Assembly (NCBI GenBank): GCA_025642065.1
Contig: JAODUP010000107.1
Span: 727,501-791,500 of the forward strand
Direction: 5' to 3'
Length of the DNA: 64,000 nucleotides
DNA from: Paralvinella palmiformis
Taxonomy: Eukaryota; Annelida; Polychaeta; Terebellida; Alvinellidae
A program made the translations under genes and the position numbers. This document shows positions 36,912 to 48,915 of the stretch, in pieces. The first letter of the stretch is position 1. Every line of letters begins with the position of its first letter. The notes under the pieces were generated by a model that saw nothing but the letters and a program-made list of their open reading frames with translations, was not told the origin of the DNA and searched no databases.

Positions 36912-38314
36912 ATATCATACACAGTCTGCGTGTGTGTATGTGTGTGTGTAAAGACTAGTTTTCAGCATCTACAAACATATATTTCTCATTTAAGTAAAAA
37001 GGTCCAAGCAGAGAACTATTTGAAATGGGACGGTGTCAAACACAAACAATAAATAAGCATACTAATGCGACCTTGACCTAGTTGAACATTTGCCACGAAA
37101 ACAAAAAAAAACTAGGGACTAACATTAAACCTGTCCCACTCCAAATAATGGTCTCGTTCGATTTTCAGATACGTCATATTAAATATGACGTATAGCAACG
37201 AAAATACGCATCAACAACTTTGGTTAAAGATGGCGATAATGGTAATACGAAATAATATTTGGTTTGCTATAAGTCATATTTTGACAATTACGTAAATATA
37301 TGTTAGAAGGAGATAGATGAAATGAAACGTTTAAGTGTAGAGTGATTTCGTACTTTAGTTCTTACACCTTACATCCAATCATTGACCCGAAAGAAAACTT
37401 TTAGGTCAATGTATCCAAGACAACGCTCAACAAAATTCAACGTGGCCGCCATTTTGAACTGAGAAAAGTTGAATGTTGGTGCTTGGTGCATTTAATAAAT
37501 ACTTTTTCATCTACCAATACTCCTAGGAAGTTAATAACCTGTACTCTACTGACTTTTAATCCATCCATCAGAGTTTACAGTCATCCTGATAAGGCTTGTA
37601 ATGGGAATACGTGTAATTTGTTTTATTGTTATTCAGAGATAACTTGTTAACTTTAAACCATCGACTCATTTGCTTTAATTAATTGTTGAGCACATTAACC
37701 TCTGTTATACTTTTGCCAGCATAGAATACATTGGTGTCATCAGTGTTCTAATTGGTATATTACGCGTACTTTGATGGCTTACCACACTTTTAGCAAATGC
37801 TTAACTATACATTTGGTTTAGCTGATCCATAAGCTAAAGTAAGGGCCAGTTCAATAACGCTTAAACGTTTAGAAGATTAAAGGGTGATGGTATAAACAAA
37901 TGCATATACAGGTAGTTCAATGTTTGCGCTGATTCCCCCCTGGCTAAATAAACACGAACCCTTCAGATATCGATAAACCTGGCTCTGACGATCACCGACG
38001 AAGACAATACATGCTGTGGTGAGCATGTTTTGTCTTGTCATTCGCGATTACGCAAGATGTGGCGCGGGGTTGTTGATTGCTGATAATTAGCCGAGCTGAC
38101 CCCGCCTTAAACCCGTATGCAATCCGACGCGAGCTGTCCGGCCTTTGTTACCCGCCACCAGACAGGATGACAGCTCAGGTATATAGTGTCGAATCTAGGT
38201 GTGGTACACCTGATATTGCGCTCACTATGGTATGCGAGTGGCGACACCTGGTTGTCAAAGGGACGGATCCCTCGACAATCCTAAGGGGTCTCATTTTAAA
38301 TGAACGGGTTCTGT

Positions 38315-38363
<49 letters not shown>

Positions 38364-39265
38364 CATGCGTGCGAGCTTGCGTGTGTCCGTGCGTGCGCGC
38401 ATTGTATATATGTGATCAATAACCAAATAATATAATTCCCCCCCTCTCATAACACTCATGCTATTTACGTCCAACTGAACAATGAACGGATATTATAAAA
38501 AATGTTGACACCTGTACAAATACAGACGATATGATTTGTCTTTTCGTGTAACCCGTCCGTCATCCCTAGCACTCTGCCTTCAATGTCAACAAGCGTACCA
38601 TCCAGTACATTATCTGTCCAGCTCATCTGATATACCGAAGAAGACTAGAAAGATCATCTCCTCCCTGAAGACTACAAACTGCCAGATCATAACCTAGCAG
38701 CATTGATTATAAGAAAATCAACATTCCTACCTGACATCATCACACCCCACTTCTCCTGAAAGACCTCTATAAACACCGCCATTAACAATAAAGACCGAAC
38801 AGAAGTCAACACCAGGTGGCTCTGCCCTCTAGGCGACAGCTAAGGGGTCTCTACCCCAAATTCCAACAAGTGACGAGTGTCTTTTCATTACGACCAATTA
38901 GCTTCACACCTTAGAGACTTGACCAAATCATTAAATAACAACTCGATAATTCGACGTGACCCATCACTGGCCATTCGTTATCAGTGTCTTATGTCGGTGA
39001 TGGCAAATAATGACAAACTTGACAACATCCGAACTGGTTTCTAATTTTAAATGTTTGGTTATTGAACATTTCTATACGTGTTGACATATAGAGATTGTCT
39101 GCGGTCTATTCTCTTCAGTAAACAGCCCATCCCTGATCCGTGCCTGGTGTTTCGGGGAGAATCCCCAGGCTGTCGCTTATTCAGCACAGCCTCTATGTTG
39201 GAGTGGTTGAGAAACACCCTCCCCCACCACTCACAGGGGAGCAGTACGGAGAGATGGAGCCGAAA
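36912..39265. other. Gene-poor intergenic region
   Basis: Contains a long TA array (38318-38360). The open frame 38077-38361 runs into that array and shows no domain. No conserved exon was recognised. Confidence 0.4.
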
Positions 39266-39270
39266 TGCCC

Positions 39271-39470
39271 TGAGGGTGTCTTTAACGTCCCTCTTTATTT
39301 TAATCAATTCGGTGGAGACGGCAGCGCCATTTAACATAGTTATCCATCCACGATGTTGCGAGTCGAGAAATTAATCTCTGGAAAAGGTTCGAGCTCTTGC
39401 TAGGGATCGAACTTCTGACCCTTGATACAAAGTGCCGGGTGTTTAGCCGCTAGACCATCGAAGCTCACTA
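39271..39470 (-). mobile_element. SINE family B (tRNA-derived)
   Basis: Minus-strand copy: head GAGCTTCGATGGTCTAGCGG, box B-like AAGTTCGATCCC, body AATTTCTCGACTCGCAACAT. It is about 80% similar by eye to 15490-15681. Confidence 0.85.
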
Positions 39471-39687
39471 ATAGTTTGTCAAGTCGGTGTTGTCTTTTTA
39501 TTTGGTCTACGCCCCCCTCCCCCCCTCGGTGTCCAAATAAGGACAACACCATTACTCAGGAACCAGGGTTAGATAATTGATGTGTCGCAAGCTCCGGTTT
39601 CTTTAGTGAGTCTATATCCTAGAATTGATTGGATACTAATATTTTCACACCTGTTTCACGTGTTTCGGGCATTCGTTGCCTTGGTCC

Positions 39688-39800
39688 AGGGTTGGTAGAG
39701 TACTGCGCTGTAGATCTCCACTTATTGGTATCGAATCCCAGTGTGGACTGGATCTGTGAGATGTTTCTAGGGTCAGTTTCGTCTCATTTTCCTAGACAGT
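39688..39800 (+). mobile_element. tRNA-derived SINE-like element
   Basis: GGTTGGTAGAGTACTGCGCT (box A-like) and GGTATCGAATCCC (box B-like), then a non-tRNA body with AGTTTCGTCTCATTTTCCTA. Confidence 0.5.
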
Positions 39801-39867
39801 TTGAGTAATTTCGTCAAGCACTAATGGCTGGCTATATCTAATCCGGTACTACAATATTAAAATTATT

Positions 39868-39945
39868 ATGATAATAATGACACAGATTTTATAAAGCGTC
39901 CTTACTATCAGAAGCCATTCATGGCCGTTATACAATAATATCGCA
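39868..39945 (-). repeat. LINE 3'-end fragment
   Basis: Minus-strand match to the LINE tail (GAATGGCTTCTGATAGTAAG then GACGCTTTATAAAATCTG) with an ATT-type simple tail. Confidence 0.65.
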
Positions 39946-40694
39946 AATTAAATGTATGTAAAACTCCAATAAAAAATTTTAACATGTAATAATTTTATCG
40001 GTGAAAGCAGCTTTTGAATGCGTGAATTTTTAGAACAGATTTTGACTTTTTAAGAAAACACAAATTTTTTTGTCCACCGGCAACATAAATTGATGGATGC
40101 GGATACTAAACTTTTATTATTATTATTACAGAACATCCAATATTGCATTATTCTGGTACTCGTCGGCATGGTGTCCTCATACGAATTAATTCTACAACTC
40201 TCTCTTTCTAATTTGCAATTTTTTATATTAACTAGTATCCATTAATAAAACATCTTATCTGAGGGGATCACGACCACACGCAACTAGTTACTGTAAAGCT
40301 ATTAATTGTGGCTAGATGTTTTGCCTCTGGGGCCATTGGGAAAGATTGTTCAATATCCTGATAGTACGTTGTCACTGTATGTCCAGTTGTTAGCATGCTG
40401 CATTACATATCTTCAGGCCGTGGAATGGGGCACGTGTTCCTGGTATGATCAACACAGCGGGTATGGAAATACATCCATCGAACCGTCATTCTCCGCCTCA
40501 TTTAACGTGTACTGTATTAATTAACACCATTAACGAGGTATGTTAGTGTCTGGTTCAGACCTGATCGTTTAGTTTCCGCGAAATAAGACGACGACAGACA
40601 GCAATCATTCTGTTTATTTTCGAATATACATATACAAATAATATTAGAACAAAACAATATTGTAAAATATTTATAAAAATTGTTTAAAAAAATT

Positions 40695-40738
<44 letters not shown>

Positions 40739-41082
40739 TAATTTATTTACTTATCTATCACTTTTATATCAATTTTTAATCACATGTATTTTGCAGTATA
40801 TTGTTTCAGTGGTATACTAAAACAGTTGTGACCATTACTAAAATACATTTACAGACAAGAGAAACAAACACGACCAGTAGGTCTCATTTCGAACAAATCT
40901 AATATCAAATTTCCCGACATGCATTCCATCGATTAGAATCCCGTGACTAGATAGTATCTCTATGATAAATGATATGCATGGCGGAGGTACATGTCGGGTA
41001 GGAAGATCGAAATATAGATAGCGGATAGAATGCATTTCGGATATGACAAATATATCGAAGCCCGTCTTTCTCCATCAATTTC

Positions 41083-41287
41083 TCGTCGCGTAATAATTTT
41101 CGCGGCGGTGTCGCTAATTTTCGTACAGCTGCTGCACGACGGATGCGCACACCATATTGCGCATGCGCGTTTCATCAAAAACACGCATTCCTAAATAACT
41201 TACTACTGTTGCAAGAAATCCGGTTGATATTTAAAATAAAACAGTCGCGATGCTGTTTTGTAAGAGATGTATTAAAGATTTCATAAA
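41083..41287. repeat. Direct repeat, copy 1 (3' side of SPFH gene A)
   Basis: About 200 bp similar to 41606-41815 in the same orientation. Shared blocks are TTGCGTAATAA-like, GCGCATGCG, TTTATCAAAAACA-like, CTACTRTTGCAAGAAA and AGCTGTTTTGTAAGMG-like. It lies just past the stop codon of SPFH gene A. Confidence 0.75.
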
Positions 41288-41382
41288 AATAATTGAGTTA
41301 AGTTAAAAAATTATTAATGCATAATAATAATAATATTAAGTCGCGATCATCGTTTTGATCTACCATTGGTTGGTTACACCTT

Positions 41383-41572
41383 TCATGCATAGGATGATTT
41401 TGCAGGAGCTTTCATGCCAATTCGGACGGGATTCTTCGCGTTGGATATAGCTCTGATACCCATATAAGCTAGAAAGCCTTGGGTATCCAGATTGTTGGCT
41501 TCTTTCAGCGCTCTGTAACTGTCTGCCTCTTTCGTGTATTCATCTAAGATGGCCTTAGCATCTGTTATCGCT
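41383..41572 (-). CDS. SPFH gene A exon 7 (terminal)
   Basis: 190 nt from ATTCAG to a TGA at 41383-41385. Encodes AKAILDEYTKEADSY, GFLAYMGIRAISNAKNP and the C-terminus KAPAKSSYA. Confidence 0.93.
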
Positions 41573-44500
41573 CTGAATGAAATAAATTGAACGACACGCC
41601 TCAAATAAGAGATCAATTTCTTGTTGCGTAATAAATGTTGCGGTGGCGTGCCAAATTACTCGCAGTTATCACACGGCGCATGCGTATGCGCGGTCTCGCC
41701 ATTTATCAAAAACATGTAAACTTCAATAAATTACTATTGTTGCAAGAAACACGATTGTCACTTAAATTAAAACGATCACAAAGCTGTTTTGTAAGCGTTA
41801 CATTAAAGTTTCCATAACAAGTAATTAATTAATAATAATAATAATAATAATGTATATTTAATATGCGCCGGTATTAGTAGGAGCCATTCACTGGCGCTGT
41901 ACAGCGATACTCCAAATATTGTATCGTTGTAATTGGTATTTGGTATATAGAATATTTAGTGTTTTACCGAACTTTCCAATTCAGCATATATTAGAAGCTG
42001 CCAGTGATACGGAGGTGCTGATATAATAGAGCCATTGTTTTACTCGTTTACAGGAATATTAATTATAATTAAGGTCAGGTATAATGGTGGGCCTACTATT
42101 CACGCATAATACACATTTTACGGTCTTACTTAATGCCGTCGTGCGTGTAGTTCAGACCAGCCTCAAACTAACACCCACCTCGTTAACATGATCCTCGCCT
42201 GACTTTTGGCATTATTCAGTATAATCTCGGCCTCTGTTTCGGCCTCAAGTTTGGTGGTGCCAGCTTCCGTGAGTTTCTGTGGTCTCTCGTTCCGGGCAAC
42301 CTATACGGCGACGTAAATTGTGTAGCATGCAAATCTCATCATCGTTAAATACTCTTTGTAGTACGATTTACGCTTCACTTAAAGATTCGACGCATTCGTT
42401 CGCCAGGGCGACATTCCGGCTATATACAATACTTTAACATTGCTGATGATGATGATTGATGTTTTACGGCCACTTTTGTGCACATGGTAAGCTAAATGGG
42501 CCGAGCGACCTCCGAAGGTAATGAAACGAAGTCAAAGATGAAAAATCATTCAGATATGCCCACGCCGAGATTCGAACTCCGGTGGTAGTGATCTGTGTGA
42601 CCCAACGCGCTACCCGTTAGACCATAAACGCGCCCCTGGTGATTACGATGATAAATGAGATTGTGGAGAACGTCGGATGAACTTACTTCTATATCCTCGC
42701 GGCTAGATTCCTTGGCTTGGATGGAGTTGTCATACCGATACGGTCTTTGGATGTTGTTTACCTGGTGAAAGGATGGCACGCTTGACAGGTTAGCAAGTAG
42801 GAAAACGAGTCGGTGAATGAGTGTATGAGTCGGTAGGTAGATGATTGGCTAGGCGACTGCGTGAGTTGGCGAGTAGGCGGCTAATTGGTTGGCTGAGTGA
42901 TTGTTGGTCGGTGATTGTTTAGCCACGGCACTAGTCACACCTGTGACATATGGAGTGAGTGAATGAATGAATGTATGATTTAACAACGTGTCGGCGCACG
43001 AAGGTTAGCAAGTGTCATCAGGTTCAGACACACATGTTACGAAACGCAGAATGATAAGGCGTGCAAATTTGATATCCTCCAAATGGAAGGAGAATCAGGG
43101 TTATAAGGAAAACACGCGGATACCAACAAATGTTTGTACTCGTTTCTGAGGCAACCTTTTAAGTGAATGGATACCTGCAGATCTGTAATGTCACAGTGCA
43201 AAACCTGTAATTTGTCAACAAGACGGAGTGTGAGATCTTCCTGAAACCTGCCTCTCTCTGCCTGAAACTGTGACGTATTGAATCGACTACAGGAGTCATG
43301 AACAGCCGATGATCCTGAAAAATAGGCATTATCGTGGATATATATATATATATATATATATGATACAACATATCTCGCATAAGATCATTTATATTATCTA
43401 ATCTATAGGTCACACTTAATTTAGGAGATAAGCCATAGGGAACCCAGGGTGAAAGGTTGACGATGATTAACGTTTTACGGCCTCCCCAGGGTGAAGGGTG
43501 AAACATACTACAGGTTCAGGAAACTCGATTCCACGAAGTGGATGTGTGTAGTGCTGTGCACTATCAACTATTCCACGGGGCCGAACAGAATATGGTGCTT
43601 AGAAATTGTGTTGCTTTACGACTATATTTCCGCAATGTATGTTCAATGGGGCAAGCGCTATCCAAACCTAATAGGGCGAGGTGAAAGATGAAACATCCCC
43701 CAGACAAAGTCTTCTGTGGCCAACGGCGTTGCCATTTAGGATAATTTTGTTTCTTACACAAGATTGGGAATCATAAGCCATATCCGTCGAGCTTTGTGAA
43801 TGAAACTTCTAGAAATTGTGTGAGACTGTATATTTTAATATATTTATCTACATAAACATCATCATCAACGCTGTATTTCGTAAACGTTAATAAATGCACT
43901 ACGTGTAAATGAAATTAGAGATACTGAATTTCAGTTCGAGTACATTATGAGACACAGTGATTAGATGATGACGATGATTGGTGTTTTATGGCCACTTTTG
44001 TGCACATGGTAGGCTAAATGGTACCTCCAAAGGGGAATGAAGCGAAGTCAAAGATGAAACAACCTTCAGATATACCCACGCCGAGATTCGAACATGGGTG
44101 GTAGTGATCTGTGGTCCAACACGCTACCGTTAGACAACGGAGGCGCCATTGAGAAGCAGTGGTTAGAAGCATATACCAGAACATCGGATTACTGTTCAGA
44201 TGATTGATGATGATGATGATGTTTTACGGTCGTAATTGCACACAACGTGTTGCATCGAATTTGGCATTACTCTACCTATATAACGGAGTATTTTGTCATA
44301 ACCAACTTCGTCCTTGAATTGGTCGACGACGGACTTCAGATTGGCTGCCTTCACTCTGTACTGAAAGCTGATATTGATCCGGATGGTGACGCCGTCTTTG
44401 TTCAGACACTGAAACGTAAGCATCACGCAGACTCCATCAATTGGCGGCTATCAAGATTGTTTATAAATATTACAAAAATGGAATTTTTCAGAGTTACGTA

Positions 44501-44846
44501 AATCCGGATTTCGATCATTTGATCTAAATCAACCAACTCTGACGTAGGCGTGAAAAATGATGGAGAAGTAATAAAATGCTGCTTCAACTATTTGCATGTC
44601 TGCTGATCAGATGACATCCTTTGGCGCCACTTTACATAAGCATTAGCTGTGTAGATGAAGCTTGCGAGATGTATATGGCGGGGTCTTACCACTAAATCTG
44701 GGTAACTCATCGTCTTGAAAACGCTGGTGAATATAATGAACTGGAATCCGGGTAAACCAAAGTATAGACCCTCGCTGTTCGGCTCTTCTCGTAGCTCTTT
44801 GTTGAAGTTATTGTAAAAAAGTCCGACTGTTGGAATAACAAAAATC

Positions 44847-44898
<52 letters not shown>

Positions 44899-45034
44899 GA
44901 TTCCATATAAGAAGTTGCCATAAAAAACACTCCTATTGTAATGTGTGTGTGTGTCTGTGTGTGGGTGTGATACAATATTATTCGGTGGAATCGTTTTAAT
45001 TAGAACAAGTGTTTGTGCAGATGAGTACCCCCCC

Positions 45035-45070
<36 letters not shown>

Positions 45071-45228
45071 GTTTATAAACATACCATTTCTAAACATACC
45101 ATTTAATCCCATAATCACTAACCTTGAGCAGAATCAATCTTCTTCACAGATGTCAGTACCAATGCTATTACTAACACAACGACAGCCAATACCACACTGC
45201 CAGCTATGACACCAACTTTCTTAGTCAT
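41383..45228 (-). CDS. SPFH/Band 7 domain membrane protein, gene A (300 aa)
   Basis: Seven coding exons (45123-45228, 44690-44826, 44276-44408, 43175-43314, 42687-42761, 42179-42300, 41383-41572) join in phase into 300 residues ending SSYA. The N-terminus MTKKVG is followed by one hydrophobic helix (about residues 7-26). A KKID-AQVGL juxtamembrane motif leads into an SPFH-like beta-rich region with KDGVTIRINISFQYRV (about 85-100) and SRFNTSQFQAERGRFQEDL (about 135-155). From about 172 comes an Ala/Glu-rich coiled-coil region (AKESSREDIE, LEAETEAEIIL), then a conserved C-terminal block GFLAYMGIRAISNAKNP. The SPFH superfamily includes stomatins, prohibitins and flotillins, which form membrane-anchored oligomeric cages; the role of this subfamily is not known to me. 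Exon lengths and phases are identical to gene B. Confidence 0.92.
41606..41815. repeat. Direct repeat, copy 2 (SPFH gene A intron 6)
   Basis: Partner of 41083-41287. The two copies bracket terminal exon A7, and each is followed by AT-rich sequence and an AAT simple repeat. Confidence 0.75.
41838..41935 (-). repeat. LINE 3'-end fragment in gene A intron 6
   Basis: On the minus strand, TGTACAGCGCCAGTGAATGG then CTCCTACTAATACCGGCGCA, AAATATACAT and an ATT tail. A 5'-truncated copy of the same LINE tail family as 29035-29095. Confidence 0.8.
42179..42300 (-). CDS. SPFH gene A exon 6
   Basis: 122 nt, GTATAG to GTGGGTG. Encodes VARNERPQKL and the LEAETEAEIILNNAKSQAR coiled-coil stretch. It ends in phase 2. 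Confidence 0.9.
42444..42635 (-). mobile_element. SINE family A in SPFH gene A intron 5
   Basis: Near-consensus minus-strand copy with an ATC-type tail and box B CGGAGTTCGAATCTC, in sense orientation relative to gene A, about 50 bp downstream of exon A5. Confidence 0.93.
42687..42761 (-). CDS. SPFH gene A exon 5
   Basis: 75 nt (25 codons, phase 0 both ends), TTTCACCAG to GTAAGTT. Encodes VNNIQRPYRYDNSIQAKESS and REDIE at the start of the helical region. Confidence 0.9.
43175..43314 (-). CDS. SPFH gene A exon 4
   Basis: 140 nt, TTTTTCAG to GTATCC. Encodes SSAVHDSCSRFNTSQFQAER, GRFQEDL and CDITDLQ, the best conserved part of the SPFH core. Confidence 0.92.
43338..43362. repeat. (TA)n microsatellite
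   Basis: TA array in gene A intron 3, just upstream of exon A4. Confidence 0.9.
43966..44148 (-). mobile_element. SINE family A in SPFH gene A intron 3, with TSD
   Basis: Minus-strand copy with box B ATGTTCGAATCTC. It is flanked by an 18-bp imperfect direct repeat (43948-43965 and 44150-44167, three mismatches), an aged target-site duplication. Confidence 0.93.
44203..44250 (-). mobile_element. SINE family A tail fragment
   Basis: An (ATC)n tail plus GTTTTACGGTCGTAATTGCA, the 3' end of the family only, lying 25 bp downstream of exon A3. Confidence 0.6.
44276..44408 (-). CDS. SPFH gene A exon 3
   Basis: 133 nt, GTTTCAG to GTAGAG. Encodes CLNKDGVTIRINISFQYRV and the DQFKDEVGY segment. Confidence 0.92.
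44690..44826 (-). CDS. SPFH gene A exon 2
   Basis: 137 nt, TTCCAACAG to GTAAGAC. It encodes the start of the SPFH region, with EGLYFGLPGFQFIIF and SVFKTMSYP. Confidence 0.9.
44852..45068. repeat. TA, TG and CA microsatellites in gene A intron 1
   Basis: (TA)n at 44852-44896, (TG)n at 44941-44966, and poly-C plus (CA)n at 45029-45068. Confidence 0.93.
45123..45228 (-). CDS. SPFH gene A exon 1 (membrane anchor)
   Basis: Start codon at 45226-45228; 35 codons plus one base; donor GTTAGTG. It encodes the N-terminal membrane helix. Upstream, TTTCAG at 45277-45282 suggests the 5' UTR begins on a separate exon and that this exon extends to 45276. Confidence 0.9.
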
Positions 45229-45394
45229 TATGCTGATCTCCGACTCCCAAAACCTGTCAGTACGATAATTCTTACGCTGAAATCGGAAATAATATAAACA
45301 ACCTGTCAACGCGCGCGTCTGTGTGTGTGTTTATGGTTTGTGTACACGTGCACTCCCAGTAAAATGAAGATATAGACAATCTGATTAATGAAAC

Positions 45395-45400
45395 CCCCTC

Positions 45401-45432
<32 letters not shown>

Positions 45433-45433
45433 A
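45395..45433. repeat. (CT)n(AT)n microsatellite
   Basis: CT units followed by TA units, upstream of gene A exon 1. Confidence 0.9.
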
Positions 45434-46679
45434 TAGCAAAGATTTGTATTAATCCATGCCTCGTGTCTTTTATAATAACAAAAAAAATTAACCAGTTAAA
45501 AATATGTAGTATAATTCTATGTTACGCTAGAATACCTGTCACAATGGAATCGTTTATTCTAGCATATTTCGAGCGTCGACGGTAATTCGGGACACGAGCC
45601 GATGCTATATTGATTTCGGATGACCCAACCAACAACCACAGTCAACAACAAACCTCGGTTCATACCGTATGCACAGCACCCAATCCTAACTTGTGTCAAA
45701 TCTGGTTGATAATCCAAGAGCTCGTGAAAAGATTCCACTGTATAGTGTATAGCATATTATGAACACACTCCAGTCTCTGGTGTGTATTTGGTGCGTGTAT
45801 GCATGCAGCCGAGTGTCAGTATAGCCTGTACTATACTGGTGTAGGTGTGTGATCGTCATCAATCTCTTTGTTGTTGTTAGCACGTGACTGCCGGTGTTAG
45901 AACAAAGGCACTAACCGAGAAAACAATTAATTGGCAGTAAGGGGTCACTCCCCGTGTCGACCATTGGATCAACTTGTAGCCACAATTACATAATAAAGTC
46001 GGCATCAGGGTCTTATATTGCGTTGCCGTGCCCATTTATATTTTCGTAACTGAGCATGCGCGAGAGAGAAAAAACGGGCCGAAATCGTATCGCAACCAAG
46101 GCAACAGCACGCCTTATGTATGTCATTATGATATGATATTCAATAAATATTACGTACAGTCATTTAATTTAATTCAACGATACTTATTCATGTTAGATAA
46201 CATTACCAAATACCAAGACAACAAAATACACTGGACAAAGACTGGAAGGAGGGGCAATATTTTGTTCTCGGCGTATCGTGTAATTTGTGGCAAACTATTT
46301 TGCGTTAACTACCTTATTGTTCATTATATTATTTTAATCTGTACATCATCATACAGATAACAGTATACTAAATTGTGTGCTATTATAAAAATCTTTGTTT
46401 ATTATTACTTTATTACACATTAAGTTATAGCTAGTTATAGCTAGTTACGTGATAAAACCATATTGAAGAGCTTATTATAATTATGGTGTCTCATTTTGTG
46501 ATTTTTTTCTTCCCGCTGGGTGTATTGATTCTATGTAATAAATTCAGACTGGGAAAAAACACGGGTATGGTATTAGCCCAGTGGAATAAATTGACATTTA
46601 GTATTGATAGGTTCCTATTTCATGCGAATTCGTGTAGGTCGTTTTGTTACCAGTATTTTTTTATATAATAATAATAATA

Positions 46680-47179
46680 ATATAGTCAGACCACATCTAG
46701 AATATGTCAACTCGGTGTGGATGCCAAGAAGGAAGAAGGACCTAATAACCTTGGAGAATGTTCAGAGGCGGGCAACCAAGTTGGTTTCAGGTCTACGAGA
46801 TCTAAATTACCCCGATAGGCTGAAAAAAGTTAATCTACCAACTTTGGTGTATAGACGCCTAAGAGGCGATATGATTGAAATGTTTAAGATGGTCTCTGGG
46901 GCATATGATGAGCAAGTGATGCCAGCTATAGTTACAGCAGAAGAGGGTTTCTATCAAACAAGAGGGCATAGCTATAAACTGCCAAGCAACCATAACAAGA
47001 CCCGGCTGAGACAACACTACTTTAGGGAAAGGATAACCTGTTCCTGGAATAGCTTGCCTGATAAAGTAGTGGAGGCCCCTAGTTGAGGGAGACTGGATAA
47101 ACACTGGAGGGATTACGATCTGATTTTTAATTATGAGACAGCTCTAAGATTGGATCACAAAGCTAATTATGAACTATAA
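46680..47179 (+). pseudogene. LINE fragment, reverse-transcriptase C-terminus
   Basis: Encodes VRPHLEYVNSVW, LENVQRRATKLVSGLRDLNY, YRRLRGDMIEMFKM and WNSLPDKVVEAPS, a typical CR1/jockey-like region downstream of the RT palm. An in-frame TGA at 47084-47086 and a small deletion precede RLDKHW, and the frame ends at TAA 47177-47179. It is preceded by an (ATA)n run and is unlike the LINE at 27.7 kb. Confidence 0.85.
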
Positions 47180-47339
47180 AAGTCCCAAATTTCTGCTCAA
47201 AATCGGATGAGGATCTGGACACACATGACTTACAACCTACATTCAGTATCTACCTAAGTAAACCTCAGTATAATAATGGCCGAAATGGCTGTTATTTTAT
47301 GTGGCTTAACTACACCAAATGAGGGAGATGCTTATGGTC

Positions 47340-47548
47340 TATAATTTACAGCTTCACCACGGGCTAACTCTAAATAAATTTAGAATTTACAATATAGGGC
47401 ATATTCGGTGGAGAAAACCTTGCCAGTTGCCTGATAAACTCCTTCTACTATAGCGTCCCAGTCGGGATTCGAACCTCCGACCTCCCGCGCAGGATGACCA
47501 TCAATAAGAAAGTCCCACGCTCTTACCCACTATAGACCATGGAGGCGG
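47340..47548 (-). mobile_element. tRNA-derived SINE (family D)
   Basis: On the minus strand, CCGCCTCCATGGTCTATAGT then GGGTAAGAGCG (box A) and GGAGGTTCGAATCCC (box B), then a body with GGAGTTTATCAGGCAACTGG. Only one copy is visible in the window. Confidence 0.75.
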
Positions 47549-47800
47549 TTAAATACGCCAATCACTTGCCGATTCAATCAAGCACCCCCTCTCAGATGAC
47601 GTACCTATGACGTCACAATCGTTGTGCTGTACCTAACTGAGAGTCCCCACGACAACTACGTCACATCCGGAATACACACGGAGCCGGAGCACTTCCGTTT
47701 GATCTCAACATGGAACTTTCTCCCGCGGGCGTGTTCTACTCAGTTCGCAGATACTACTGCAAGGACGAATACCTTTTGTCTCTCACATCTGACCTGGATA

Positions 47801-47950
47801 ATGATTGATGGTTTACGGCCACTTTTGTGCCTATGGTAGGCTAAATGGGCCGAGCGACCTCCAAAGCTAACGAAACGAAATCAGAGATGAAACAATCTTC
47901 AGATATGCCCACGCCGAGATTCGAACACGGGTGGTAATGATCGGTGATCT
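47801..47950 (-). mobile_element. SINE family A, 5'-truncated
   Basis: Minus-strand tail, body and B box (GTGTTCGAATCTC). The box A end is replaced by unrelated sequence leading into a LINE tail fragment. Confidence 0.88.
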
Positions 47951-47974
47951 TGGTGTACACTGTATCCACTGTTT

Positions 47975-48035
47975 TTAAAATGTATCTTCGAATGACTCCT
48001 GCTAGTGACGACACTATTAAATATACATCATCATC
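47975..48035 (+). repeat. LINE 3'-end fragment
   Basis: GAATGACTCCTGCTAGTGAC then ATTAAATATACATCATCATC matches the tail of the LINE at 29.0 kb. Confidence 0.7.
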
Positions 48036-48382
48036 ACCACACAACAAGGGTATGATGAAAGGATGACACAATCGATCATAGAATAGATAATATCCGGGCG
48101 GAATAATTATGTCTGAATTACAGGATTATGGAATTTGACTTTCAAAACGATTTATAAAGGGCTGCCGGCTCCGGACGTCTATATAGCAACATAGAGAACA
48201 AATTAGACTTTATCGATTCAATGGCGTCTACATTGGGCCAGTTTGTGGATTTGTTGGAGGTATTTCGCTTCAGTAAAATTTTATACTATAATAATCATAT
48301 TTGAAGTGATGATAATTCATCAAATTGCGTTTCTTTTATATGAATTCTAAAACCAGGACATCGTTGACAAGAATACGATTAG

Positions 48383-48470
48383 AGGCGCTCCGATAGCAAA
48401 GTTGTTAGAGTACTGTGTGAAAAACCTTCAAGTTGTGAGTTCCCGTGTTTGCGAGATATGTTTCCCCCTT
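48383..48470 (+). mobile_element. tRNA-derived SINE-like head
   Basis: GATAGCAAAGTTGTTAGAGT (box A-like) and GTGAGTTCCCGTG (weak box B). Confidence 0.4.
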
Positions 48471-48915
48471 AAATAACACAACAACAACAACATGACTGGC
48501 TATAGTGATAAACACTTTTGCTTGATTGACAGGAGAAGATAAATTATTTATGTTTATTTGCAAACATGAAAGTAAAACAAAATACGAAACAGTGTAAAAA
48601 GACACGATAAACATGTTACAGAACAGCATCCATCATATAACGTACAATAACATAAAGGCAATATATTATAAGATGAAACGTGTTTCAAAATATTTCGTTG
48701 GACCATTTCGCGGCCGAATAATAGAAAATGGTGCACTTACAGTCTGCACTTCTTTGATTCTGACAGTTGTTTGAACAAGTAACTGACATAAGTATCATAT
48801 GGCACAGGTGAAGGGATGAACCAAAATGGTGAGAGAAAAAAAGTTATAGTTTTAAAATCTTCAAGAAAGTCTTCTTCTGGACAGAGTTTGTAAATAACAT
48901 GCATATAGATAAATA

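Noticed and set aside
38077..38361. 94-codon plus-strand open frame
   Set aside because: Its C-terminal third is a TA microsatellite (Tyr-Ile) and the rest shows no motif.
41083..41815. Pair of LTRs around exon A7
   Set aside because: No TG...CA ends, primer-binding site or retroviral genes; the interior is a host exon.
43159..43506. 115-codon minus-strand frame over exon A4
   Set aside because: It reads exon A4 in the wrong frame; the spliced frame gives the conserved SPFH peptide.
46028..46360. 110-codon plus-strand open frame
   Set aside because: No domain, no convincing splice sites, AT-rich composition between gene A and a LINE fragment.
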